DNA from: Clostridia bacterium
Lineage (GTDB): Bacteria; Bacillota; Clostridia; Oscillospirales; Acutalibacteraceae
Direction: 5' to 3'
Length of the DNA stretch: 64,000 nucleotides
Assembly: GCA_017513525.1 (NCBI GenBank)
Contig: JAFXFC010000048.1
Span: forward strand, 62,001-126,000
Below, piece after piece: positions 52,867-61,623 of the stretch (positions are counted from its first letter, which is position 1; every line of letters begins with the position of its first letter). Made by a program: the position numbers and the translations under genes. The notes beneath the pieces are model-generated. The model worked only from the letters and a program-made list of their open reading frames with translations. It was not told the origin of the DNA and did no database searches.

Positions 52867-54198
52867 TTGAAAAACAGATCTTTGAAGATTATATTATTAA
52901 TATTTGTCTTGATGTTTACCTTTTCAGGCTGCTCACTTGTTGACTTTTTTTCTGCAGAGAGTTTACTCAGAGCCCCGAAGCTTACAGGTGAAAATTCAGC
53001 TCTCCAAAGTGCTGTAGAAGGCGCAGTGGGCAGTGAAATAGGACTTTTTACTCCCATTGCGGGAGATTACAGAGCATCTTATATTCTCTTTGACGCCAAT
53101 AACGATGGAAATGACGAGGCAGTTGTATTTTATTCATTAAATTCCAATGCTTCTGTTGTTCATATGCATTTGCTTGCAAAAACAGACAATGAATGGCATT
53201 CTGTTGCAGATATAACAGGCTCAGGTACAGAGGTTTATAAGGTAGACTTTTTCAATATTGATAATTCTCAGAATTTAGAAATTGCTGTTACCTGGTCGCT
53301 TGATGATTCAAAAAGAGAAAAGACATTATCAATTTACAGAATTTCTTCTCTTGAAGCCGGTGCTGAGAATGCGTTAACTTCAATTGCTTCCATACAGCTT
53401 GCTGATTATATATATCTTGATATTGATTCTGATGCTGTAAATGAACTTTTATATTTTTACTACAGCAGCACGGATGAAGTATATTCTCTCGTTGCAAGAG
53501 TATTGGAATATACAGAAAAAGAGTCTAACTTTTCACCGTCAAGTGAAATTAATCTGTCTCAGCCGACATCAGCATTTGTCGACATAAATTTCGAGAAGGA
53601 TAATAATAACTATAAGATCTATCTTGATTGCTTAAGCCCCGATAATAAATATTTTACAGAGCTTATTTTATTTGATTATGAAAATTCAGCGTTAAGCTTA
53701 CCTATGATAAATAATCAATACATATCAGTTCTTTCACGCAGAGCAATTAATGTTACATGTGATGATTTTAATAAGGACGGAAAGCTTGATATACCGTGTG
53801 AATTAAATTATGAGGAATCATATATCAGCGGTCTTTCAGAGGATAATCCTGTCAGTATGAAATTTGTACGCTGGTGTAATTATTCTCAAAATGAATTCAC
53901 TGAAATCGGCAAGTTCTTTATCAACGAATTTGACGGTTTTATAATGAATATCGGAAGCTTATATGAGTCTTATTATTTTGTGTATGATTATGTTAATAAT
54001 GTAACTCAGGTCAGACTTAAGAATTTCGATGAAGAAAATAATGTCATTTTTTCTGTATCCTGTAGAGAAGAAAGTGACCTTCTTAATCCGCTTTTGAGTG
54101 ACGACAGAAAAAATGAATATGATATTGTTATTTCTGCAAAAGGTGTGTCAATGAACATTACATACGAATATGTCAGAAATTTAATTGAAGATATTTAA
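52867..54198 (+). CDS. Lipoprotein with FG-GAP/VCBS-like Ca-loop repeats, function unknown
   Basis: This 443-aa protein has a lipoprotein signal (LMFTFSGC, Cys22), so it is tethered to the outer face of the membrane. It carries at least four acidic loops of the D-x-[DN]-x-D/N pattern flanked by hydrophobic strands: DANNDGNDE (res 76), NIDNSQNLE (129), DIDSDAVNE (185) and DDFNKDGKLD (299), spaced about 55-110 residues. This resembles calcium-binding beta-propeller repeats. The start is TTG 52867 with GAGGTG 7 nt upstream; a GTG at 52861 is too close to that site. It lies between cdaR and a two-component system (13 nt from the response regulator), so it may sense wall or ion state. Confidence 0.7.
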   Translation: MKNRSLKIILLIFVLMFTFSGCSLVDFFSAESLLRAPKLTGENSALQSAVEGAVGSEIGLFTPIAGDYRASYILFDANNDGNDEAVVFYSLNSNASVVHMHLLAKTDNEWHSVADITGSGTEVYKVDFFNIDNSQNLEIAVTWSLDDSKREKTLSIYRISSLEAGAENALTSIASIQLADYIYLDIDSDAVNELLYFYYSSTDEVYSLVARVLEYTEKESNFSPSSEINLSQPTSAFVDINFEKDNNNYKIYLDCLSPDNKYFTELILFDYENSALSLPMINNQYISVLSRRAINVTCDDFNKDGKLDIPCELNYEESYISGLSEDNPVSMKFVRWCNYSQNEFTEIGKFFINEFDGFIMNIGSLYESYYFVYDYVNNVTQVRLKNFDEENNVIFSVSCREESDLLNPLLSDDRKNEYDIVISAKGVSMNITYEYVRNLIEDI

Positions 54199-54211
54199 GG
54201 AAGGATTATAG

Positions 54212-54919
54212 ATGAAAAGAATACTGATTGCCGAAGATGAAAAATCTATTCGGGAGTTTATTGTAATTAATCTGAAAAGAAGCGGATTTGATGTCATAGA
54301 AGCAGATAACGGTGAAACTGCACTTCGTCTTTATGATGAGTATGAAGGAAACTTCGATATAGCCTTGCTTGATATTATGATGCCCGGTGTTGACGGACTT
54401 GAAGTATGTAAGCAGCTAAGGCAAAAGAGCAGTACGCTCGGAATTATAATTCTTACTGCAAAAACTCAGGAAATGGATAAGGTCACAGGATTGCTCGTAG
54501 GAGCAGACGACTATGTAACAAAGCCATTTTCACCGTCAGAGCTTATGGCAAGAGTTGATGCCATTTATCGCAGAGTTACTCTTAACAGAGAGTATGCCGA
54601 GAAAAGCAAGGATAAAGGAAGCATTATTTCTCTTGGTGACTTTTCACTGGATCTCAGAAGCCGTTCTCTTACCAAGAGAGGGCAACACATTGAATTAACA
54701 CAGGTTGAATTTCAGATAATGGAATTTTTCTTTAATCATCCGAATACAGCTCTTGAGCGCAGTGAAATACTGAATCATGTCTGGGGCAACATGTATTACG
54801 GTGATGATAAGGTCGTAGATGTCAATATCAGAAGACTAAGAATGAAGCTTGAAGATGATCCTTCAAGTCCCCATCATCTTACAACGATTTGGGGAGTAGG
54901 CTATAAGTGGCTTGTATAA
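54212..54919 (+). CDS. OmpR-family response regulator
   Basis: This 235-aa regulator has a receiver domain with the phospho-acceptor Asp54 in LLDIMMPGVDG and the conserved Lys in VTKPFSPSEL. The C-terminal winged helix (residues 130-235) has ELTQVEFQIMEFFF and VVDVNIRRLRMKLEDDP, typical of PhoB/OmpR. GGAAGGA precedes the ATG. It is paired with the kinase 21 nt downstream. The target promoters are unknown. Confidence 0.92.
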   Translation: MKRILIAEDEKSIREFIVINLKRSGFDVIEADNGETALRLYDEYEGNFDIALLDIMMPGVDGLEVCKQLRQKSSTLGIIILTAKTQEMDKVTGLLVGADDYVTKPFSPSELMARVDAIYRRVTLNREYAEKSKDKGSIISLGDFSLDLRSRSLTKRGQHIELTQVEFQIMEFFFNHPNTALERSEILNHVWGNMYYGDDKVVDVNIRRLRMKLEDDPSSPHHLTTIWGVGYKWLV

Positions 54920-54940
54920 AAATTCAGGGGAGTGAACAGA

Positions 54941-56383
54941 ATGATTAAAAGCGGAATTACTGTCAGATGGCTTTTGACAACTATTCTTGTTATTGCACTT
55001 ATACTAACATGTATTTCTGCTGCAATTGTTCTTATGCTCAAAGATTACTACTATGAAACAGTAGAGAATAAGCTTCAGTCTCTCGGTCAAAGCGGTGTGG
55101 TTGCCGACTATTTCAGCTCATATCTCGGATCCAGTAATGATGCTTTTTCGGCACGCGCACGTGAGTATATTGCTAATTTTCAGGATATTAATGTTGCTGA
55201 ATTATGGGTAATAAATAAAGACGGTGAAATTATTGTAACTTCTACAGGCTTTATTTCAGAAGAGGAAGCTTATCCTGACTATTTTGATGCGCTTGAGTCA
55301 GTTTCGGGCCGTTCTTTCTGGCAAGGAGAAATGAGCTCAGGCGAAAAGGTAATGGCTCTGTCTGTGCTTTTACCAAAAACAAATGGGAACAGTAACGGTG
55401 CGGTTCGCTATATAATTTCACTTGAAGCCATTGATCTTCAGATTGTCCGAATTATTATTGTTGTCAGTTTTGTTTGTATTTTTGCTTTACTGCTTGTTGT
55501 TTTATCAGGTTTGTTTTTTATACGCTCAATCGTTGTTCCCGTAAAAAAGCTTACATCAGTGGCACGCAGTATTGCTGAAGGCAATTATTCTCAGAAAATA
55601 GAAGTTAACAGCCGTTATGACGATGAATTGGTCGAATTGGCTGAGTCTATAAATTATATGACTGACGAAATAGATAAGTCAGATAAAATAAAAAATGATT
55701 TCGTTTCTACTGTTTCACATGAATTAAGAACGCCTCTTACTGCAATTAAAGGTTGGACTGAAACACTTTTATGTATCAACGAATCTCAGGATGAAACCAT
55801 TAATAACGGTTTAAGAGTTATACAGAATGAAACTGAAAGACTGTATTCTCTTGTTGAAGATCTTCTGGATTTCTCAAGAATGCAAAGCGGAAGAATGACA
55901 TTGCATTTACAAAAAATTGATATCATTGCTGAACTTGACGATGCTGTATATGTATTGAGAGATCGTGCAACAAGAGAAGGAAAAGAGATTTTTTACAGTT
56001 CTCCCGATTATCCTGCACCTGTCAATGCGGATCCTGACAGAATAAAACAGGTTTTTGTTAATGTAATCGATAATGCCATTAAATATACGCCTACAGGCGG
56101 AAGAATTTCAATTGTAGCAATGATAGGCTCTAATGAAATAAAAATCAGAGTTGCTGATACAGGATGCGGCATTTCGCCTGAGGATCTCCCGAGAGTCAAA
56201 GAAAAGTTTTATAAGGCAAATCTGTCAGCTAAGGGTTCAGGTATCGGACTGGCAGTTTGCGACGAGATAATCACTTTGCATAAAGGTAGTTTGGATATTG
56301 CAAGTGTATTAGGTGAGGGTACGGAGGTTTCAATTACAATTCCTACGCTTCCTGTTAATTTATCAGAAAGGAAAGACAGCTGA
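54941..56383 (+). CDS. Membrane sensor histidine kinase
   Basis: This 480-aa kinase has two transmembrane helices (about residues 9-31 and 170-193) enclosing an external sensor domain of about 135 residues. A HAMP linker (about 195-245), the phospho-His260 in STVSHELRTPLT, and an ATPase domain (NVIDNAIKYTP, VADTGCGISPEDL, GSGIGLAV) follow. It matches PhoR/WalK-like kinases but has no PAS domain. ATG 54941 (GGGGAG upstream) is preferred to GTG 54932. The next gene starts in its stop codon (TGATG). Confidence 0.92.
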   Translation: MIKSGITVRWLLTTILVIALILTCISAAIVLMLKDYYYETVENKLQSLGQSGVVADYFSSYLGSSNDAFSARAREYIANFQDINVAELWVINKDGEIIVTSTGFISEEEAYPDYFDALESVSGRSFWQGEMSSGEKVMALSVLLPKTNGNSNGAVRYIISLEAIDLQIVRIIIVVSFVCIFALLLVVLSGLFFIRSIVVPVKKLTSVARSIAEGNYSQKIEVNSRYDDELVELAESINYMTDEIDKSDKIKNDFVSTVSHELRTPLTAIKGWTETLLCINESQDETINNGLRVIQNETERLYSLVEDLLDFSRMQSGRMTLHLQKIDIIAELDDAVYVLRDRATREGKEIFYSSPDYPAPVNADPDRIKQVFVNVIDNAIKYTPTGGRISIVAMIGSNEIKIRVADTGCGISPEDLPRVKEKFYKANLSAKGSGIGLAVCDEIITLHKGSLDIASVLGEGTEVSITIPTLPVNLSERKDS

Positions 56384-57375
56384 TGAGCAAAGACAAAATT
56401 TTACATAAAACTTCGGTCGGCGGACAAGCGCTCATAGAAGGCGTTATGATGAACGGTCCGAAAGGAGCCGCACTTTCAGTGAGACATACCGATGGACACA
56501 TTATTACCGAAATGTCTGAGGTTAAACATATAAAAGACAAATATAAGTTTTTGGGCTTACCTTTTATCCGCGGAATTGTCAATTTTATTGAATCAATGAC
56601 TATAGGATATAAATCCTTAATGCGTTCAGCTGAGCTTTCAGGTCAGTTGGATGCGGAAGAAAATACCGAGGATATGTCAAAGCTTGATAAATGGCTCAAT
56701 GAGCATTTAAGTTCGAAGGTTATTACGGCTATTACAGCAGTATTTTCCGTTATTGTTGCAGTTGTTTGTTTTGCTCTGTTTTTCTATGCTCCTACTTTTT
56801 TAGTAGATTTAGTTGATGAAAAGCTTCTGAACGGTGCTATAGCTGATTTCCACCCGTTTTTTGAAGGAATCATCAAAATGGTGATAGTAATTTGCTATAT
56901 GCTTGCCGTTTCTCAGATGAATGATATTAAAAGAGTTTTTATGTATCACGGTGCGGAGCATAAGTCAATTTTCTGCTATGAAAAAGGACTTGAGCTTACT
57001 GTAGAGAATGTTCGCGTATGCCGCCGTTTTCATCCGAGATGCGGAACAAGCTTCATTTTTATAGTTTTGATAACAAGCGTAATTATTTCTTCTGTTACAG
57101 TGCTTATATTCCCGATTCTTAATTCTCCCGATTACAGAATTATATGGACACTCGTAAAAATATTCGCAATTCTGCCTGTGGTTACCGGTATCAGCTATGA
57201 ACTGATAAAATATGCAGGCAGACACGACAATATAATAACAAAAATATTTTCAGCTCCCGGTCTTTGGATGCAAAGAATTACAACAAAGGAACCCACAGAC
57301 GATATGATTGAGGTTGCAATCGCATCAATTAAAGCTGTTATCACTGATGACCCAAAGGATGATGTGCTTCAATGA
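56383..57375 (+). CDS. DUF1385 family membrane protein, YqhQ-like
   Basis: This 330-aa protein starts with SVGGQALIEGVMMNGP, the DUF1385 mark, and has about four membrane helices (near residues 105-128, 160-178, 222-245 and 255-275). A conserved YHGAEHKSIFCYEKG and CRRFHPRCGTSF lie between helices. YqhQ has no proven reaction. It overlaps the kinase stop by 1 nt and prmC by 4 nt, so translation is coupled. Confidence 0.88.
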   Translation: MSKDKILHKTSVGGQALIEGVMMNGPKGAALSVRHTDGHIITEMSEVKHIKDKYKFLGLPFIRGIVNFIESMTIGYKSLMRSAELSGQLDAEENTEDMSKLDKWLNEHLSSKVITAITAVFSVIVAVVCFALFFYAPTFLVDLVDEKLLNGAIADFHPFFEGIIKMVIVICYMLAVSQMNDIKRVFMYHGAEHKSIFCYEKGLELTVENVRVCRRFHPRCGTSFIFIVLITSVIISSVTVLIFPILNSPDYRIIWTLVKIFAILPVVTGISYELIKYAGRHDNIITKIFSAPGLWMQRITTKEPTDDMIEVAIASIKAVITDDPKDDVLQ

Positions 57376-58214
57376 GTACATGGAGAGAACTCCGCAAATA
57401 CGGTGAATCTGTTCTTCAGAATGCAGGTATAGAAGACAGTTCTTTTGACGCATTTCAATTACTGTTGTTTGTTTCGGGGTATTCATTACAAGATTATTAT
57501 CTTAAGGACAACGATGAAGCAGGTAACTCTGCCGAGGAGCAATATAATAAGCTTCTTTGTCGCAGAACCGCGAAGGAACCCTTACAATATATTCTCGGCA
57601 AATGGTCCTTTTATAAATCAGAGTTTTTTGTCGGTGAAGGGGTGTTGATTCCGAGACCCGAAACCGAAGAACTCGTTGAAAAATCAATTGATCTGATACG
57701 AAAAGAAAATTATAAAACTGTATATGATCTGTGCTCAGGAAGCGGTTGCATCGGGCTTAGTATTGCAAAAGAATGTCCTGATGTTCATTGTTATCTTTTT
57801 GAGTTGTATGATAAGGCATACGAATACTTATGTAAAAATGCCGAAAACATGATGCTTCAGAATGTAACCGTAGTTAAGCATGATGTTTTAACCGGTTGTT
57901 TACATGATTTACCTGAAGCAGATTTAATTGTATCAAATCCGCCGTACATAGAAAGCAGCACCATTGACTTTTTGCAAACTGAAGTTCTTAAAGAACCTCA
58001 TACAGCCTTGGACGGCGGTGAAGACGGCTTGGTTTTTTACCGTGCTATTGCAGACATCTGGATCGAAAAGCTCTCATCCGGCGGCAGTGTTGCTGTTGAA
58101 TGCGGTGAAAATCAGAGCCGGATTATTAAATCAATATTTTCAAGTTCATTGGAATCCCAAATATTTTATGATGTTTACGGAGTAGACCGTTTTGTTATAG
58201 GAAAAAAAGTTTAA
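57372..58214 (+). CDS. prmC: Peptide chain release factor N5-glutamine methyltransferase
   Basis: This 280-aa SAM enzyme methylates the GGQ glutamine of release factors. It has an N-terminal helical part, the SAM loop DLCSGSGCIGLSIAKE near residue 120, and the catalytic NPPY near residue 194. IPRPETEELVE near residue 95 is typical of PrmC (HemK). It overlaps the YqhQ-like gene by 4 nt (ATGA). In Firmicutes it is often beside prfA; here it is followed by an M50 peptidase. Confidence 0.95.
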   Translation: MSTWRELRKYGESVLQNAGIEDSSFDAFQLLLFVSGYSLQDYYLKDNDEAGNSAEEQYNKLLCRRTAKEPLQYILGKWSFYKSEFFVGEGVLIPRPETEELVEKSIDLIRKENYKTVYDLCSGSGCIGLSIAKECPDVHCYLFELYDKAYEYLCKNAENMMLQNVTVVKHDVLTGCLHDLPEADLIVSNPPYIESSTIDFLQTEVLKEPHTALDGGEDGLVFYRAIADIWIEKLSSGGSVAVECGENQSRIIKSIFSSSLESQIFYDVYGVDRFVIGKKV

Positions 58215-58229
58215 TGCAGGAGGTTTATT

Positions 58230-58940
58230 ATGCTACGGTATTTGTTAGCCTTTATGTCAGGCGAAGTTGACACACTTTCTTTTTTAATTGAAATTTGTGT
58301 TCTGTCTTTTGTGACTATCTGTTGTTTGCCCGTTCACGAATGTGCTCATGCATGGATGGCTGACAGACTCGGAGATTCAACAGGCAGATTAAAAGGAAGA
58401 ATCAGCTTGAATCCTTTGGATCATTTATCTCTCGCAGGTACAATAATGCTGTTTTTATTCGGCTTCGGATACGCAAAGCCCGTTCCTGTAAATATCAGAA
58501 ATTTTAAGAACAGAAAACTTCATTTTGGATTGACAGCCCTTGCAGGACCTGTATCTAATCTGATTTTGGCTGTAATTTTTATTATAGTTGCCAACATTTT
58601 TATGATGCTTGGCTCGATGAATGAAGGTTCAACCGTTATTCAAATTGCACACCTCTTTTTCTATAATGTTGCGTATTATAATGTAGCATTAGCTGTATTT
58701 AACATGATACCGTTTCCGCCGCTCGACGGGTCGCGTATTTTAACTATGGTATTGCCCGACAGGATCTATTATAAAATATTGGGCTATGAAAGATATTTAT
58801 TCTATGCATTGTTTGCATTGATATTTATATTTAATCGAATAGGAATTTCTCCGATCGGCTCTATTTCTTCTTTTATATTCGGATTACTGCAAAATACCGT
58901 AGGTAATGCCGTAGTCAGTATTTTCGGAATATTTATGTGA
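58230..58940 (+). CDS. Site-2 protease family (M50) membrane metallopeptidase
   Basis: This 236-aa protein has the zinc motif HECAH (HExxH) near residue 36 and the distal ligand in NMIPFPPLDGSRIL near residue 160, both in membrane helices, with about five helices in total. It is the small, PDZ-less type found in many Firmicutes (YwhC-like), of unknown substrate. AGGAGG is 7 nt before the ATG. It lies just before scpA, as in many Clostridia. Confidence 0.9.
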   Translation: MLRYLLAFMSGEVDTLSFLIEICVLSFVTICCLPVHECAHAWMADRLGDSTGRLKGRISLNPLDHLSLAGTIMLFLFGFGYAKPVPVNIRNFKNRKLHFGLTALAGPVSNLILAVIFIIVANIFMMLGSMNEGSTVIQIAHLFFYNVAYYNVALAVFNMIPFPPLDGSRILTMVLPDRIYYKILGYERYLFYALFALIFIFNRIGISPIGSISSFIFGLLQNTVGNAVVSIFGIFM

Positions 58941-58954
58941 TAAGGATTTAATTT

Positions 58955-59683
58955 ATGTCTACCATTAATTATAAGATAGAAGTATTTGAAGGTCCTATGG
59001 ACTTGCTTTTACATCTTATCTCAAAACACAAATTAAATATTTATGATATTCCTATTGTCGAGCTTGTCGAACAGTATCTTTCGTATGTTGAACAGATGAA
59101 GGATGCTGATCTTGAAATTGCGAGTGAATTTCTTGAAATGGCAGCAAGACTTGTGTACATAAAAACTGTTTCCCTTTTACCTGTATATGAAGAAGGGGAT
59201 AAACTCAGGCGTGAACTCAGCGGCGAGCTTATTGAATATGCGGAGTGTAAGCGTGTAGCTCAGGTTCTCTCAACAAAAACTGAAGGTTTTAATTATATTT
59301 CAAGACCTCAGGAAACCTTTGAGGTTGATATGACATATACAAGAGTTCATGACACACTTGAGTTATTAAATGCTTATATGCGAGTAGTCGGAAAGAGACT
59401 CAGAAAGATACCGCCGCCGCTTGATTCTTTCAAAGCAATAGTCGTAAAAAAAATCGTTTCAGTTTCCTCAAAAATCAAAAATGTTGTTGCTGCCTTATCT
59501 ATGAACGGGAAACAAAAGTTTTCTGATATAATTCTTGCTTCAGAAAGCAGATCGGATATGGTTGCTGCATTTCTTGCAATACTTGAACTTGCAAAAACCA
59601 AACATATTGTTTTATCCGGTCAGGGTGAAAATTTAGAGATAGAACTTATAAAAGTTCCTGAAGGAGAATTGGATTTTGACTGA
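58955..59683 (+). CDS. scpA: Segregation and condensation protein A
   Basis: This 242-aa kleisin joins SMC and ScpB in the condensin complex. It begins YKIEVFEGPMDLLLHLISKHKLNIYDIPI, a clear ScpA start, and ends with a winged-helix region. Its end overlaps scpB by 8 nt. Confidence 0.95.
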   Translation: MSTINYKIEVFEGPMDLLLHLISKHKLNIYDIPIVELVEQYLSYVEQMKDADLEIASEFLEMAARLVYIKTVSLLPVYEEGDKLRRELSGELIEYAECKRVAQVLSTKTEGFNYISRPQETFEVDMTYTRVHDTLELLNAYMRVVGKRLRKIPPPLDSFKAIVVKKIVSVSSKIKNVVAALSMNGKQKFSDIILASESRSDMVAAFLAILELAKTKHIVLSGQGENLEIELIKVPEGELDFD

Positions 59684-60266
59684 TCATACCATTAACTTAA
59701 AAAATACGGTTGAAGCAATTATTTTTGCTTCAGGTGAGCCTATAGACCGAATTAAATTAATAGATGCTCTCGGCTGCAGTCCTGAACGCCTTGACAGCAT
59801 ATTAGCAGAAATTTCTGCAGAATATGCAGAACGCTCAAGTGCAATTGAACTTCTGTGCCTTGGCTCTGAGGTTCAGTTTGTGACTCGTCCCGAATATGCT
59901 GCCACTGTCAGAAATGTATTGGATATGAAAAGAAATCAACCCTTGTCTTCTGCAGCCTTTGAAGTATTGGCAATCATTGCATATAATCAGCCTGTTACAA
60001 AAGCATTTATAGAGCAGGTGAGAGGTGTTGACTGCAGCGGTGTTATTAATACTCTTTGTCAAAGGAATCTTATAGAAGAGTGCGGAAGACTTGACTTACC
60101 GGGCAGACCTTTGCTATACTGTACTACAACAGATTTTTTGAAGTGCTTTTGCATGTCTACTCTTGCAGAATTACCGGAAATTCCTGACACAAAAGCTGCA
60201 GCTGCAGCATTAGAAAATATTCATAACGATGATAATGTAATAACAGGTCAGATGTCTATTTTATAA
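59676..60266 (+). CDS. scpB: Segregation and condensation protein B
   Basis: This 196-aa dimeric winged-helix protein partners ScpA. It has VEAIIFASGEPIDRIKL near the start and FEVLAIIAYNQPVTKAFIEQVRGVDCSGVI near residue 85, the ScpB signature. It starts with TTG (59676) inside the scpA end; AAGGAG lies 9 nt upstream. Confidence 0.95.
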   Translation: MTDHTINLKNTVEAIIFASGEPIDRIKLIDALGCSPERLDSILAEISAEYAERSSAIELLCLGSEVQFVTRPEYAATVRNVLDMKRNQPLSSAAFEVLAIIAYNQPVTKAFIEQVRGVDCSGVINTLCQRNLIEECGRLDLPGRPLLYCTTTDFLKCFCMSTLAELPEIPDTKAAAAALENIHNDDNVITGQMSIL

Positions 60267-60289
60267 TTTCCCGGAGAGGTTGGTGGAAA

Positions 60290-61099
60290 ATGATAGTTCT
60301 GAAGATTATCGGTTGCTTCATTCTCGGTATTCTCATATTGATAATTTTAGCTTTATCTGTTAAGGTTAAAATTTTTGCAGAATATTCTGAAGTTGACACT
60401 AATGTCAGAGTTCAATGGCTGTTTTTGAAATTGCCGTTATATCCTTCAAAAAAGAATGATAAAAAGAGTACGACCGAAGAAAAATCAGGCCCTTCTGTAA
60501 AAGAAGAGCTTGGTAAAGAAATCATAAATGAAACCTTACCTGATGTGATAACTCCTGAAGAGACGTCAACAGAGGACTCGGCAACAGAAACTACTGAAAA
60601 TACACAGACGAATACTCAGAAGCCTAAAAACAGTCTTTTGAACACTATTTATTCAACCCACGGAATTGACGGACTTATTCTGATTGTAAAACGAGTATTC
60701 CGTTATATCGGTACCTTCCTCGGAGATCTGATGCATTCACTTGTTATTGATGAGCTATATATTGATGTAATGTGCAATAAGAATGATGCAGCATCAACGG
60801 CAATTTATTACGGTGAAGTTTGTTCAACCTTATTTCCGATGTTAGGTGCGTTGGTAACAAAGTATAAAGTCAGAAAATATGATATAAATGTTTATCCCGA
60901 TTATCTTGCAAAGCATTCATCCGCATCCTTTGCTGTTTCAATGCATTTATATCCTATATATGTTATAGGAATTTCCGTGTCATTAGTTATTAAACTGATT
61001 TTTAAGGTATTATTAAGACTTATAGGTAAAACTTTTCTCCATTCAAAAAAAATGGGAAATGAAAATACAAAAACCGATACTGAAGAATCGGTAGCTTAA
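60290..61099 (+). CDS. DUF2953 family membrane protein, YtfI-like
   Basis: This 269-aa protein has an N-terminal membrane helix (residues 1-24), a short beta region with VRVQWLFLKLPLYP, a low-complexity Thr/Glu-rich linker (about 60-120) and a second hydrophobic segment (near 220-240) before a basic tail. The domain is DUF2953. In Firmicutes it is the usual partner of the gerW-like gene, as here (27 nt apart), which suggests a role in spore maturation or germination. Confidence 0.8.
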   Translation: MIVLKIIGCFILGILILIILALSVKVKIFAEYSEVDTNVRVQWLFLKLPLYPSKKNDKKSTTEEKSGPSVKEELGKEIINETLPDVITPEETSTEDSATETTENTQTNTQKPKNSLLNTIYSTHGIDGLILIVKRVFRYIGTFLGDLMHSLVIDELYIDVMCNKNDAASTAIYYGEVCSTLFPMLGALVTKYKVRKYDINVYPDYLAKHSSASFAVSMHLYPIYVIGISVSLVIKLIFKVLLRLIGKTFLHSKKMGNENTKTDTEESVA

Positions 61100-61126
61100 A
61101 TATTAAAGAGAAAGTGAGAGTTTTAA

Positions 61127-61507
61127 ATGAAGGATCAATCAGCAGCAGGAATACTTGCAACAACTATTGAAAAGGTTCGTCAGTTAGTTGATGTTAGCAC
61201 TATCGTAGGTGAACCCATAGTATTATCTGATGAAATTACCGTAATTCCTGTATCAAAGGTTACATACGGCTTTGCATCAGGCGGTTCAGATTTCCCCTCA
61301 AAGAACAATACTCAGCTTTTCGGCGGCGGCGGCGGTGCCGGTGTTACTATTAATCCCGTTGCTTTTCTTATTCTCAAGAACGGTGAAGTAACTCTTAAGC
61401 ATATTACTTCAAATGATAATGCCGCTGAACGCTTTGTTAACATGGTTCCTGAGGTTATTGACAAAGTCAGTGATGTTGTTTCAAAAGTTAAATCAGGCGA
61501 TAAATAA
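61127..61507 (+). CDS. GerW-like sporulation protein (YtfJ)
   Basis: This 126-aa protein matches the GerW/YtfJ family: GEPIVLSDEITVIPVSKVTYGFASGGSDF near residue 28, a Gly-rich run (GGGGGAG) and VAFLILKNGEVTL. Its Bacillus relative is needed for spore germination. It is transcribed with the DUF2953 gene. A long hairpin follows 28 nt after the stop. Confidence 0.9.
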   Translation: MKDQSAAGILATTIEKVRQLVDVSTIVGEPIVLSDEITVIPVSKVTYGFASGGSDFPSKNNTQLFGGGGGAGVTINPVAFLILKNGEVTLKHITSNDNAAERFVNMVPEVIDKVSDVVSKVKSGDK

Positions 61508-61534
61508 GATTTAATTAATGAAATATTAAAACAT

Positions 61535-61580
61535 AAAGGTTGATGAGCTTCATTTTAAGATTATGAACTCATTAGCCTTT
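61535..61580 (+). terminator. Long hairpin after the gerW-like gene
   Basis: AAAGGTTGATGAG (61535-61547) pairs fully with CTCATTAGCCTTT (61568-61580), 13 bp with two G-U. TTCA/TGAA extends the stem inside the loop. No long T run follows. It may be a terminator or an mRNA-stability element; the next promoter-like -35 overlaps its right edge. Confidence 0.55.
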
Positions 61581-61607
61581 GATGTGTTGTTATTCAGATG
61601 ATATATA
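61579..61607 (+). promoter_or_regulatory. Possible promoter for rluB
   Basis: TTGATG (61579-61584), 17 nt, TATATA (61602-61607, or TATAAT at 61604 with 19 nt). The ATG is about 16 nt downstream, so it is weak and uncertain. Confidence 0.35.
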
Positions 61608-61623
61608 ATTTGGAAGGTATTTT

